NCBI RefSeq assembly: GCF_035762905.1
Contig: NZ_DASUCC010000111.1
Coordinates: 1-64,000, forward strand
Origin: DASYTH01 sp035762905
GTDB lineage: Bacteria > Actinomycetota > Actinomycetes > Mycobacteriales > Pseudonocardiaceae
DNA: 64,000 nucleotides
Direction: 5' to 3'
The position numbers and the translations under genes are program-made. Below the pieces are notes generated by a model that did not search any database, was not told the origin of the DNA, and saw only the letters and a program-made list of their open reading frames with translations. Position 1 is the stretch's first letter; each line of letters begins with the position of its first letter. This document shows positions 48,636 to 57,317 of the stretch, piece by piece.

Positions 48636-50975
48636 TCACCCGGCCGGGGCGAGGGGGATGGCTGTGGCGTTTACGGCCAGCCAGGTTGTGAAGTCCTGCA
48701 GGCCTGAGTGCCTCGCACGGCTGGATGCGAGAGGGCGCAGGGCGAGGTTGTCGGCGTTGAACTCGGCGACGAACTGGAACATGTTGCCCATGTCGTCAGC
48801 TCCCGGGAAGCCGAGCGCCCGGAACGCTGCCGCCGTCAGCGGGCGGTAACGGACTTCCTCGTCGAGAGCCAGGCCGAGGGCGTCGGCCAACTCGTGTCCG
48901 GTGAGGTGGTCTCCGGCGATGCCAATCCGTTCCTCGGTCGCCGGGGGACCGGCGCGGAAGATCTCGTAGGCGCTGGCGCCGATGTCGGCGACGGCGATGC
49001 CCGGCAGTGCGGAGTTCGCCAGCGGCAAGGTGAGTTCCTGAACGCCGTCGGCGCCGCGCTGCGGCCCCATGCCCAGGTTGATCAGGTTCTCCCAGTAGAA
49101 CGACGCGATGAGGAAGGTCGTCGGCACGCCGGCCTCGATGAAAAGCCTGTCGGACTCGGCCTTGTTGTCCATGTGCGGGACTTTGTACTTGCCCTGCAAG
49201 GTCGGCATCCGCTCGTCCGGCAGCGGCATCCAGGTGCGGGTGTCCTCCAGGGTGGACCAGATCGCGTGCGACACCCCGGCGGTCGACGCGGCTGCGGCCA
49301 GGTTCGCGGCCTGTGCCTGCTCACGGTCGGCGTCGAAGTGCTCCCAGAAGTTGGTCAGGCAGAACGCACCGTGGGCGCCCTCGAACGCGGCCGCGAGGCT
49401 GTCGCGGTCGTCGAGGTCGGCGCGGACCATCTCCACTCCGAGGGCTGCGAGGCGATAGGCCGCGGCGGAATTCGCGTTCCGGAGAATGGCTCGCGGGACG
49501 AGGCCGCTTTCCGGGTGCCGCAGGATCGCCCGGATCAGGGCACCGCCCTGGGCCCCGGTCGCACCGGTCACGGCGATGACCCGGCGGACCGGGATCGGCC
49601 GGTTGCTGCGGATCACTCCGTCGGGGTCGGTCGCCGCCTTCACCGCGCTGAGCCTGGTGAGGGCGGCGCCCGTGATCGCTCGTGTCGGGTCTACGTCCGC
49701 GCCGAGGAAGTTGAACGGGGTCCGCCCAGTCAGCCAGGTGGACATGGCCCTCGTGACTGCGGCGAAGGTCTGCTGAATCCGCACAGCCACCTCCGGTGTC
49801 GCCGGAACGGCCAGGGCGGCCAGCATGTACGGCTCGGTGATGGCGCCGGCCGGACCGTCCGCTGCCGAGGCCCGTGCGAACGCGCCGCCCAGATGCCGCA
49901 CCTGGACGACGTCGAGCACGAAGTCCGGGCCGTCCTGGACAGCGTCGAGCAGTGCGGTGATCGCCGCATCGTCCAGGCCGCTGAGCAGGCCGGTCTGCTC
50001 GCTGACCGGCAGCGGGTCGACAGGTTCGGCGCAGATACCACCGAGGTCGGCCAACTCGACGGTGCCGAGCGTGTCCTGCTGCGGAGCCGCGAGTGCGCGC
50101 AGCGGAGCGAGCAGGGCTTCAGCCTTCTCGGCGGAACCGAGGAAGGTCAGATCCACGGCGACGAAGCTGCCGCCGCGCAGGAGCGCGGGAATTGCGGGCA
50201 GTGGCGGGAACCGCAACAACTCGGCCCACATGGTGAGTTCGTCCGGGGCGGTATCGGTGATGTGGCTGAACGCCTGTAGTACCGGGCGCGCCATCGCGGC
50301 CGGCCACAGCAACCGGCCGCCGTAGACGTGCGGGGCCGGATGCAGCTGGATGTCCATCGACGTGACGATGCCGAAGTCGCCGCCACCGCCGCGGATCGCC
50401 CAGAACAGATCGGGATTGGTGGTGTGGGTGGCCCGACGCGGCCGACCGGTGGGGTCCACCAGGTCCACGGCGAGCACGCTGTAGGCGGCCAGCCCGTACT
50501 TGCGGCCGAACCAGCTGAGCCCACCTCCGAGCGTGTAGCCCACGACCGAGGTGTCCGGGGAACTGCCTGCCAGGCCGGTGACGCCCAGGCCGTTCAGGGC
50601 GGTCAGGAACTCGCCCCACTTCACGCCTGCCCCTACCCGGGCCGTCCCGTGCTCGAGGTCGAGCGTGATCTCCGACAGCCTCCGCGTCCGCAGCAGGACC
50701 GTGCCGTCGACCGCGGTGGTGGCACCGTGTCCGACCGGCTGGGCGGAGACGCTGAATCCGCTGGTCGCGGCCCAGTGGACAGCGGCCACCACGTCCTCGT
50801 CGTCGTTGGCGGTCACGACCGCGCTGGGCTGCTGGTCCACTGAGCGGACCCAGCCCAACCGCAGATCGTCCCAGCCTGGGTCGCCGGGCAGCGCGACCTG
50901 TCCGGGCAGCACGGCGGCGAGTTCGCACAGTGCCGTCGCGCGGTCGGCGGTGGCGTTGTGCAGCTTGTCTGCCAT
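48636..50975 (-). CDS. Fused FAD-linked oxidase (BBE-like) and NmrA-type NAD(P)-binding protein
   Basis: A 779-residue protein in one uninterrupted frame. Residues 1-465 are a berberine-bridge/FAD-linked oxidase: VTANDDEDVVAAVHWAATSG, VGHGATTAVDGTVLL, the FAD loop GLAGSSPDTSVVGYTLGGGLSWFGRKYGLA, RGGGGDFGIVTSM and the usual ending DPDGVIRSNRPI. Residues 468-779 are a separate NmrA/HSCARG domain: RRVIAVTGATGAQGGALIRA, DLDDRDSLAAAFEGAHGAFC, FYWENLINLGMGPQ. Such domains normally belong to two genes, so this looks like a fusion or lost stop. The usual flavin-linking His of BBE enzymes is in the GHGATT loop. It starts at ATG 50975, next to the first copy of the duplicated promoter. Substrate unknown; a redox tailoring or detoxifying role is plausible. 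Confidence 0.82.
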   Translation of the reverse strand: MADKLHNATADRATALCELAAVLPGQVALPGDPGWDDLRLGWVRSVDQQPSAVVTANDDEDVVAAVHWAATSGFSVSAQPVGHGATTAVDGTVLLRTRRLSEITLDLEHGTARVGAGVKWGEFLTALNGLGVTGLAGSSPDTSVVGYTLGGGLSWFGRKYGLAAYSVLAVDLVDPTGRPRRATHTTNPDLFWAIRGGGGDFGIVTSMDIQLHPAPHVYGGRLLWPAAMARPVLQAFSHITDTAPDELTMWAELLRFPPLPAIPALLRGGSFVAVDLTFLGSAEKAEALLAPLRALAAPQQDTLGTVELADLGGICAEPVDPLPVSEQTGLLSGLDDAAITALLDAVQDGPDFVLDVVQVRHLGGAFARASAADGPAGAITEPYMLAALAVPATPEVAVRIQQTFAAVTRAMSTWLTGRTPFNFLGADVDPTRAITGAALTRLSAVKAATDPDGVIRSNRPIPVRRVIAVTGATGAQGGALIRAILRHPESGLVPRAILRNANSAAAYRLAALGVEMVRADLDDRDSLAAAFEGAHGAFCLTNFWEHFDADREQAQAANLAAAASTAGVSHAIWSTLEDTRTWMPLPDERMPTLQGKYKVPHMDNKAESDRLFIEAGVPTTFLIASFYWENLINLGMGPQRGADGVQELTLPLANSALPGIAVADIGASAYEIFRAGPPATEERIGIAGDHLTGHELADALGLALDEEVRYRPLTAAAFRALGFPGADDMGNMFQFVAEFNADNLALRPLASSRARHSGLQDFTTWLAVNATAIPLAPAG

Positions 50976-51082
50976 CTCGGGTGTTCTCGTCTCTTGGGTA
51001 GGGGTGGTGATCTGGGGCAAACCCTGACCGCCCCCGCTGACCGCCCACTTGCCCGCCGCCGCGGCTCGCTTACCGTCGGCTT
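50973..51082 (-). promoter_or_regulatory. Duplicated promoter, copy A (upstream of the fused oxidoreductase)
   Basis: Reading leftwards from 51082, this ~110-bp stretch matches copy B at 54479-54592 at about 80% of positions, with exact blocks GGGCAAGTGGG, TGCCCCAGATC and CCTACCCAAGAGACGAGAAC just before the start codon. Two CGGTCAG direct repeats 13 bp apart are a candidate regulator site. It also lies 40 bp upstream of the regulator's own start on the other strand. Confidence 0.75.
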
Positions 51083-51122
51083 GACGCAGGTCGATTCGCC
51101 TGTCGCGGTGATAGCCTCCCTT

Positions 51123-54100
51123 ATGGTGGCGATGACGTTCCTCGCTCTCGGTCGGGTGCGTCTCTCGGCCGACGGTGTCGAGGCGCGCCTCCGCGGCCGG
51201 CGGGAACGGGCCGTGCTCGCTCTCCTGCTGGCCGCCCGAGGGCAGGTGCTCACGGCGGATCGCCTGATCGAGGACATCTGGGGCGATGACGCCGGCGACA
51301 GCACTCTCGGATCGCTGCAGGTGGCCGTCAGCAGATTGCGCGCGCTGATCGAGCCGGACCGGGTCAAGGGCGCCGAGCCCGCCGTGCTGGTCACCAGCGG
51401 AGCCGGATACGCACTCCTGGCGCCCCCGGACAGTGTCGATCTCGAACAGTTCACCGCTCTGGTCGTGGACGCCGACGCCGCGCTGGCGGCCGGGCGGCCC
51501 GACCAGGCGGTGAAGCTCTGTGACGAGGCCACCGCGCTCTGGGCAGGCCCGCCGTTCGGCCAGGAACTCGACTGCGCTCTGATCCGGTCCGAAACCGCCC
51601 GTCTGGAGGACCTGCGGTTGCGGGCGCACGAGCTACGCGCCCAGGCACTCCTGGAACTAGGCAGGCACGGGCTGCTGACCGGCGAGCTGGAGTCCCTCGT
51701 GCTCGCGCACCCGTTCCGCGAACGACTGTGGGAACTGCTCGCCCTGGCGCTCTACCGCTCCGGCCGGCAGGGCGACGCCCTGGCCACGCTCCGCCGGGCC
51801 CGCGGCGCCCTGGCCGACGAACTGGGCATCGACCCCTCGCCAGCGCTGCGGAAGCTCGAGGCCGACGTCCTCGCGCAGTCGCCGGAGTTGACCGCTCGCG
51901 CCGTTCCCGAAACCGCCCCTGCTTCGGCGGCGACTCGGCCGTTCGCCCCGGCGGCCTCGGGATTCATCGGACGCGCGAGCGTGGTCGCCGACCTGCAGGC
52001 CGGTCTGCGGCGGGTGCTCGCCGGCCACGGCGAGACGGTACTGGTCAGTGGTGACGCCGGCATCGGCAAGACCCGGCTGGTCACCGAACTGGCGGCGATG
52101 GCCGCTGCCGCGGGGGTCAGGGTGCTGCGGGGGCAGTGCCACGAAGCCGACTTCTCGCCCGCCTACTGGCCGTGGCTGCCGATCCTGCGTGAGCTCGGGC
52201 CGGTGCGACCCGGGTCGCCGGTGGACCTGCTGCTGTCCCCGGCCGACACACCTTCGGGAGGGGAGGCGGGATCGGTCGAACTGCGGACGTACGACGCGGT
52301 GTCGGCACTGCTGGCCTGCGGCGCGTCCGACGGTCCGCTGCTGGTCGTCATCGACGATCTGCAGTGGGCCGACATGTCGTCGCTGCGGCTGCTGTCCTAC
52401 GCCGCCGAAGCGCTCACCGACGAACGTGTGATGATCATCGCCACCCTGCGCGACCCGGCGGAGACGAGCCCGGCCCTGCAGACCTGTCTCGGCGCGCTGG
52501 GACGCCTGCAGATCACGCGGATCGCGCTGCGCGGCCTACCCGCTGAGGACGTCCGCAGCCTGGTGGCGGCGCTGGGCGGCGGCGAGACCGACGACGAACT
52601 GGGCTCGATCATGTCCGAACGCACCGACGGAAATCCGTTCTTCGTGATCGAACTCGTTCGCCTGCTCGCCGCCGAACAGCGTCTGCACGCAGCCGGTGCC
52701 CGCGACGTTCCGGTACCACACGGCATCCAGGACGTCCTGCGGCTTCGGCTGGCCGGGCTGTCCGCGTCCACCGGTCGGTTGCTGCGGGTGGCGGCCGTGA
52801 TCGGGCGGGAATTCGATCTCGACGTGGCCGGCGAGGTCTCGGGCACGCCCCCGGAGGAGGCGATCGACCTGCTGGACGAGGCGGTGCGCAGCCCCTGCGT
52901 CGAGGAGGGCGAGCGGCCGGGACGATACCGGTTCACCCACGCCCTGGTCCGGGAGACCCTTCTCGGCTCAATGTCGTCAACCCGCCGTGGCCTGCTGCAC
53001 GCCGCTGTCGCCGTCGCCCTCGAGGCCCGGTTGCGCCACGCCCCTGAGCTGGTGACCGCGATCGCGCATCACTTCGCGCTCGGCGCGGCGATCCGGCCCG
53101 AACTGGCCGGGCGCGCCGTGCGGTACGCCGTGGCCGCCGCCCGGCTGGCCGAAAGCCAGGGTGCGCTGGACGAAGCCCTCAAGCACTGGGAGTCCGCCAA
53201 GGCGGCCGAGGCGCGCACGCCGGAACCACACCCGCGGCGCCGCTACGACGTGTTGCTCGGCCTCGGCCGCGCTCGGTACCGACGCGGACAGGTCGCCGGC
53301 TCCCGCGAAGCGCTGGACGCGGCCGTCGACCTCGGCCGCGAGCTCGACGACATCGTGCTGGTGGCCGAGGCCGCGTCCAGCTTCCGGGGGGCGGGCGTCT
53401 GGCGCTGGCGGGAGGCCGGCGCGGACGATCCCGGCACGGTCGCCGTTCTGCGGGAAGCCGCGGCGGCCCTGCCACCCGGGCCCCTGCTCGCTCGGGTGCT
53501 GGCGAGCCTGTCCATGGAGATGACGCATGAATGGTGCTCGCCCGAGGCCGCGGCGATCGCCGGGCAGGCGGTCGACATGGCACGGCCGATCGGCGACACC
53601 GCGCTGTTCGCCGATGTCGTGGCGATGCGCATGATGGTTCTCTGGGGCAAGCCCGGGGCGGCAGGCGAGCGACTCGCCCTGGCCGCTGAAGTCCTGCGGT
53701 TGCCACTTTCACCGGAACAGGAGCTGTACGCCCGGTTCGGTGCGGCCGCCGCACAGCTGCAGCACGGTGAGCCTCTCGCGGCCGACCGGGAGATGATCCG
53801 CTGCACCGAGCTGGCCCGGCGGCTGCGGCACACCGGCGCCGACGTCCCGATCGCCTGGTGGCGGTTCTACCGGGCGGTGGCGACCGGGGACGACGCCCTC
53901 GTGGCCCGGATGTCGGACGAGGTCATCCAACGGCATCGGCGCAGCCAGACCGTGGCCCTGCCCGAGATCGCCTCGATGGCACAGCTGGAGCGGGCCGGGG
54001 CAGACGCGCCGGTTCCGGAATCGTTGCTCACCCTCGCGACGGGAAACGCCAATCCCGCCTTCCGGTCCTTCATCGCCGAAGCACTCGCCCGGACCGGGCG

Positions 54101-54452
54101 CCTCCGCGAGGCCATCACCGTGCTCGGGGAGCCGGTGCCGGAGGGCCTGTGGCACTACTCCTCGATGTATGCCGAGTGTCTCCGTGTCGATGTTCTCGCC
54201 ATGGCCGGACCCAGCCCACGCTTGCGTAAGGCGCTGGACCGGATCGAACCGTGGCGCGATGAGTTCGCCGTCGCCGGCTCCACCGACTACCTCGGCTCGG
54301 TCGAGTACTTCATCGGCCGCGGCCGGGAAGCACTCGGCGACCTCGACGGCGCCCGGGCCGCCTACCAGCGGGCCGTCGACCGCAACCAGGCTGCGCAGGT
54401 CGTCCCCTGGCTGCGGCGCGCACAGCAGAGCCTGGACGCTCTCCCGGCCTGA
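51123..54452 (+). CDS. SARP-type regulator with BTAD, STAND-like ATPase and TPR domains
   Basis: A 1,109-residue regulator like the large AfsR/SARP family. Residues 1-95 form an OmpR-type winged helix (FLALGRVRLSADGVEARLRG, DSTLGSLQVAVSRLRALIEP). Residues 100-250 form the BTAD domain (ATLRRARGALADELGIDPSP). An AAA/STAND ATPase spans about 275-600 with Walker A VSGDAGIGKTRLV and Walker B LLVVIDDLQWADMSSL. The rest, to 1,109, is TPR-like helices (ALDEALKHWESAKAAEA, ALGDLDGARAAYQRAV). Such proteins activate nearby cluster genes after sensing a ligand or nucleotide state. It sits exactly between two divergent cargo genes sharing a duplicated promoter. It starts at ATG 51123 or 51132. Confidence 0.88.
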   Translation: MVAMTFLALGRVRLSADGVEARLRGRRERAVLALLLAARGQVLTADRLIEDIWGDDAGDSTLGSLQVAVSRLRALIEPDRVKGAEPAVLVTSGAGYALLAPPDSVDLEQFTALVVDADAALAAGRPDQAVKLCDEATALWAGPPFGQELDCALIRSETARLEDLRLRAHELRAQALLELGRHGLLTGELESLVLAHPFRERLWELLALALYRSGRQGDALATLRRARGALADELGIDPSPALRKLEADVLAQSPELTARAVPETAPASAATRPFAPAASGFIGRASVVADLQAGLRRVLAGHGETVLVSGDAGIGKTRLVTELAAMAAAAGVRVLRGQCHEADFSPAYWPWLPILRELGPVRPGSPVDLLLSPADTPSGGEAGSVELRTYDAVSALLACGASDGPLLVVIDDLQWADMSSLRLLSYAAEALTDERVMIIATLRDPAETSPALQTCLGALGRLQITRIALRGLPAEDVRSLVAALGGGETDDELGSIMSERTDGNPFFVIELVRLLAAEQRLHAAGARDVPVPHGIQDVLRLRLAGLSASTGRLLRVAAVIGREFDLDVAGEVSGTPPEEAIDLLDEAVRSPCVEEGERPGRYRFTHALVRETLLGSMSSTRRGLLHAAVAVALEARLRHAPELVTAIAHHFALGAAIRPELAGRAVRYAVAAARLAESQGALDEALKHWESAKAAEARTPEPHPRRRYDVLLGLGRARYRRGQVAGSREALDAAVDLGRELDDIVLVAEAASSFRGAGVWRWREAGADDPGTVAVLREAAAALPPGPLLARVLASLSMEMTHEWCSPEAAAIAGQAVDMARPIGDTALFADVVAMRMMVLWGKPGAAGERLALAAEVLRLPLSPEQELYARFGAAAAQLQHGEPLAADREMIRCTELARRLRHTGADVPIAWWRFYRAVATGDDALVARMSDEVIQRHRRSQTVALPEIASMAQLERAGADAPVPESLLTLATGNANPAFRSFIAEALARTGRLREAITVLGEPVPEGLWHYSSMYAECLRVDVLAMAGPSPRLRKALDRIEPWRDEFAVAGSTDYLGSVEYFIGRGREALGDLDGARAAYQRAVDRNQAAQVVPWLRRAQQSLDALPA

Positions 54453-54478
54453 CCTGAGGGTCGGCTCGACACGGCGGT

Positions 54479-54592
54479 AAGCCGACGATAAGCGGGGCTC
54501 GACAGGGGGCAAGTGGGAGATCAGCGGGTGCGGTCAGAGTCTGCCCCAGATCGGCCCCACTCCTACCCAAGAGACGAGAACAACCCAAGATG
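54479..54592 (+). promoter_or_regulatory. Duplicated promoter, copy B (upstream of the CdtB-like toxin)
   Basis: Near-copy of 50973-51082 in the opposite orientation, beginning AAGCCGACGATAAGC and ending ACCCAAGAGACGAGAAC just before ATG 54590. CGGTCAG is kept once and appears as AGATCAG in the second position. The shared leader suggests the toxin and oxidoreductase genes answer to the same activator. Confidence 0.75.
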
Positions 54593-55885
54593 TCTGACAA
54601 GCCGCACAGGGGCTCGCCGCCTCGATGGCCGCCGCTGCGACACGTGCTCGCAACACTGTCGACCCTGCTGCTGACGGGGACACTGTTGACCATGGCCGGG
54701 GGAACCGCGCACGCGGCGCCGCCGGACACCCACACCGCGGCGACGTGGAACATGCAGAACGGGCGGGACCGGTGGGCCGGCGCCTACGCCCTGGCCCGGA
54801 CGACCTCGGTGGTGACGCTGCAGGAGGTACCGAACGTCGAACCGTCCGCCGCGGTCCTCCTGATGATGCGAGGGCAGGTAGCGGTCTACCATTGGCGAGA
54901 GTCGACCCGTGACCCGGTCCGCTACCTGCACATTCTCCCGCAGGCCTCACAGAACCTGGCGATCATCACCACCTGGTGGCCCGACACGGTCCATGTGGTC
55001 GACGGCAACTACCGTGACGCGCTCGCGGTCGGTAACCGAACCGACAACGTCATGTTCGCCGCCATCCACGCCTCGGCCAACGGTGGAAGCGACTCCGCCT
55101 CCCTCGTGCGCCGCGTGTCGGACGCGGCCACGGCCAACACCTACGCCCACTGGGCCGTGCTCGGCGACTTCAACCGCGACCCCGGTCTGCTGCCGGTCCT
55201 CGGGCTGCCCCAGAACTCCCGCATCTACAACCCCGGCCAGGCCACCCAGCGCAGCGGCGGACAACTCGACTACATGGTCTCCAACGTCCTCACCGACAAC
55301 TGGCAGGCCACGGTCGGCGCCAACGCGGGCAGCGACCACTGGCCCGTCCGCTTCGGTTCCCTGCGGGCAGCGGCCGAGCCCCCGGAGCTCACCATCCACG
55401 CCGACAACAGCGACCGCCTGCTGGACGTGTACCAAGCCGAGGACCGCAACGGCACGCACGTGATCACCTACCACGACACCGGCGGCGCCAACCAGAAATG
55501 GCGGCTGTCCCACATCGGCACCGCCGACAGCGGCCAACCCCTGTACCGGCTGATCAGCTCCGACACCGGCAAATGCCTCGACGTCAACCAGGGCCAGTCC
55601 AGCACAGCGGGCAACCACCTCAACATCTGGACCTGCCACCGCGCCGACGGCCAGCCCGACCCCGGCGGCCCCCAGCGCGACACCCAGAACTACACCCTGG
55701 AACACCCCGTCGCGCACATGCCGAACCTCACGATGCTCCGCAACAACGCCACCGGCCTCTACGCCAACGTCAACCGCAACGAAACCGACGACGGCGCCTG
55801 GCTCATCCAATGGCCCGACCAAGCCGGAGGGAACCCCGTGCCGAACGAGACCTTCTACCTCCACCCCCCCATCGCCATCCAGTAA
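54590..55885 (+). CDS. Secreted CdtB-like nuclease fused to a ricin B-type lectin domain
   Basis: A 431-residue secreted protein. Residues 1-42 are a signal peptide (HVLATLSTLLLTGTLLTMAG, cleavage after AHA). Residues 47-255 are a DNase-I-fold domain closest in pattern to cytolethal distending toxin subunit B: ATWNMQNGRDRW (CdtB has ATWNLQG), LQEVPN (metal Glu), NLAIITTWWPDTVHVV, AAIHASANGG (His), VLGDFNRDPGLL (Asp, Asn), QATQRSGGQLDYMVSN and AGSDHWPVRF (Asp-His). All catalytic residues of the fold are present. Residues 263-431 form a beta-trefoil with NQKWRLS and NLNIWTCHR-like LNIWTC repeats, probably sugar-binding. CdtB cuts host DNA; the lectin would replace the CdtA/CdtC binding subunits. 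The target organism is unknown. Last gene of the transposon. Confidence 0.83.
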   Translation: MSDKPHRGSPPRWPPLRHVLATLSTLLLTGTLLTMAGGTAHAAPPDTHTAATWNMQNGRDRWAGAYALARTTSVVTLQEVPNVEPSAAVLLMMRGQVAVYHWRESTRDPVRYLHILPQASQNLAIITTWWPDTVHVVDGNYRDALAVGNRTDNVMFAAIHASANGGSDSASLVRRVSDAATANTYAHWAVLGDFNRDPGLLPVLGLPQNSRIYNPGQATQRSGGQLDYMVSNVLTDNWQATVGANAGSDHWPVRFGSLRAAAEPPELTIHADNSDRLLDVYQAEDRNGTHVITYHDTGGANQKWRLSHIGTADSGQPLYRLISSDTGKCLDVNQGQSSTAGNHLNIWTCHRADGQPDPGGPQRDTQNYTLEHPVAHMPNLTMLRNNATGLYANVNRNETDDGAWLIQWPDQAGGNPVPNETFYLHPPIAIQ

Positions 55886-56334
55886 GCCCGGAATACCCGA
55901 CGGCATCCCGGAAGCCCTACCGGCCACGCTCCCCGCAACGTTGAGCGTCAACTTTCCCCACAGGCCAAGGTCTTCCGGCGGCACTCCCGACCCAAACCAA
56001 ACCCGGAGCGGCGAGCGGGGCACCTTCAGCGGGTGGCGGACCAACCGCCACCCGCTACTGCCATCCGATTCGAGCTTCACCATCGTTCGAGCCAGCCAGC
56101 ACCGCACTCGAAAGGCTGAGGATGTAACCCGCGTCCTTGACCTTCGTGATCATCGCGTCCGCAGGGAGTCGGGCGATGTTGCGGTGACAGACGCGTCCAT
56201 AGAAACCTTTCGCTCGCTTGAAAATGGGCCCCGGGTTCACCTGACCGCATGTCCTGGCTTACCAGAACAAAAGCCAACTCGGTGTCAGACCCCGACAACA
56301 CCGGAGCATCGGCTCTGCGCCAGCCCGGCGAAGA
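55886..56334. other. Non-coding right flank of the transposon
   Basis: 450 bp between the toxin gene and the right terminal repeat. A 61-codon minus-strand frame (56055-56240) has no ribosome site or familiar sequence. GC content is lower than in the cargo genes. I see no further feature. Confidence 0.4.
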
Positions 56335-56367
56335 AGCTCAACACGCCGACTTGACAGGGAACCGCAG
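56335..56367 (-). repeat. Right boundary: right terminal inverted repeat and target repeat CCGCAG
   Basis: On the minus strand the end starts TTCCCTGTC at 56361 and runs to about 56335, mirroring the left end. The second CCGCAG copy is 56362-56367. Confidence 0.8.
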
Positions 56368-56903
56368 CGGGGCGACCAGCCGCGCTCCTGGAGCGAGCTG
56401 GTTCCACCACGGGAGAGGGATGTCCCAGGGTGAGACGGTGGCGATCATCCGGTCGTAGGGGGAGTGGCCGGGGTAGCCGAGCCCGCCATCACCGGTGATC
56501 ACGTGTACGCCGCCATAGCTGGTAGCGATGAGCGCGCGCTTGGCTTGCGCGGTCACGTCCGGGTCGATGTCGATGGTGGTCACGAGGTCCGCGCGGCCGG
56601 CCAGGTCGGCGAGCAGACCTGCGTGTAGCCGGTGCCCGCGCCAATCTCCAGGATGCGGTTGCCAGGTTGGACGTGCAGTTGGTCAAGCATCGCCGCGACC
56701 ACCCATGGCGCCGATGCGCAGGACAACGCCCGGCCGCCCTCGAATCGGTGCGTGACCACGGCCTGCCACGGGATCGTAGGCGAGCGCCAGGTCGGCGTGC
56801 GGCCGCCCGGCAGACGTAGTTGGTCGCCACCGACGCCGGCGTCCGGGTGGCGACTACGCGCGTGGTCGACGACCCCCTGTGGCGTTGACGGCGGCCGAGT
56901 CAA
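56362..56903 (-). pseudogene. FxLD-type methyltransferase, N-terminal part
   Basis: Read leftwards this gives VVTHRFEGGRALSCASAPWV, VAAMLDQLHVQPGNRILEIG, AGTGY (SAM motif I), then TTIDIDPDVTAQAKRAL, GDGGLGYPGHSPYDRMIATV and PLPWWNQLAPGARLVAPLR up to the transposon boundary. A one-base deletion near 56620 separates motif I from the rest. Further upstream the 5' end is too altered to place a start. Together with 41344-41996 it forms one methyltransferase gene. The shift shows the gene was also decaying, before or after the insertion. Confidence 0.78.
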
Positions 56904-57317
56904 CTTTCGGGTGGTGGTGTGAGCGTTGCCGGCGGAGGGCGAATCCGCGCGTGGAATCCCATGTCAGCCCTACCCACCCCCGACGTGGGCGGTGACGTGG
57001 GTCGTTTCGGATCGGCCCGGGCCCGCCACGGTGATCAGCCAGTTCGTTAGACCGCCACCGACGGTGCTGGCGTACTGCTCGGCGGTTGTCCGGTTGGGGA
57101 ACCGGACCTCTTGCGGCAGATGTGGGCATACCACGCCCGCCAGGCGCGGACCTGATAGTGATCCAGCCCGGCAGCAACGGCAGAGTAGGTCCGCTCGATA
57201 GGAAAACGTCGATACACTCGTTCGTATCACTGCCGAACGGCTATAACGCGTAGGAGGCTCTTTCGGTTAACTGTCACGTCGAGTGCAGTATGTGTAACCA
57301 TGAGTCAGCGGCGTGAG
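56904..57317. other. Intergenic stretch with decayed sequence
   Basis: About 410 bp. A minus-strand frame (56970-57230) ends QEVRFPNRTTAEQYASTVGG and NWLITVAGPGRSETTHVTAH, which looks protein-like but has no recognisable family or ribosome site. GTAGGAGG at 57250-57257 is a good ribosome-binding-like string without a matching gene. Confidence 0.35.

Larger units (their letters stand above)
41997..56361. mobile_element. 14,365-bp Tn554/RIT-like transposon with toxin-regulator cargo
   Basis: Boundaries are deduced from the split methyltransferase. Left flank ends CCGCAG (41991-41996), right flank begins CCGCAG (56362-56367). The left end reads TTCCCTATTGAATGC and the right end, on the other strand, TTCCCTGTCAAGTCG; 18 of the first 27 positions agree, including GTGTTGA at positions 18-24. 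Removing the element and one CCGCAG restores an open frame (GARLVAPLR joined to WRGQGRSVAF). Contents in order: three overlapping tyrosine-recombinase genes, a coiled-coil gene, a 700-bp stretch without genes, then a fused oxidoreductase (minus), a large regulator and a CdtB-like toxin (plus). The recombinases lie at the left end, as in Tn554. Confidence 0.85.

Noticed and set aside
50976..51629. A 218-residue N-terminal extension of the fused oxidoreductase
   Set aside because: It runs through the duplicated promoter and over the start of the regulator gene; the ATG at 50975 gives the normal start of an FAD-linked oxidase.
56055..56240. A 61-codon gene at the right end of the transposon
   Set aside because: No ribosome site, no familiar sequence and weak codon bias.
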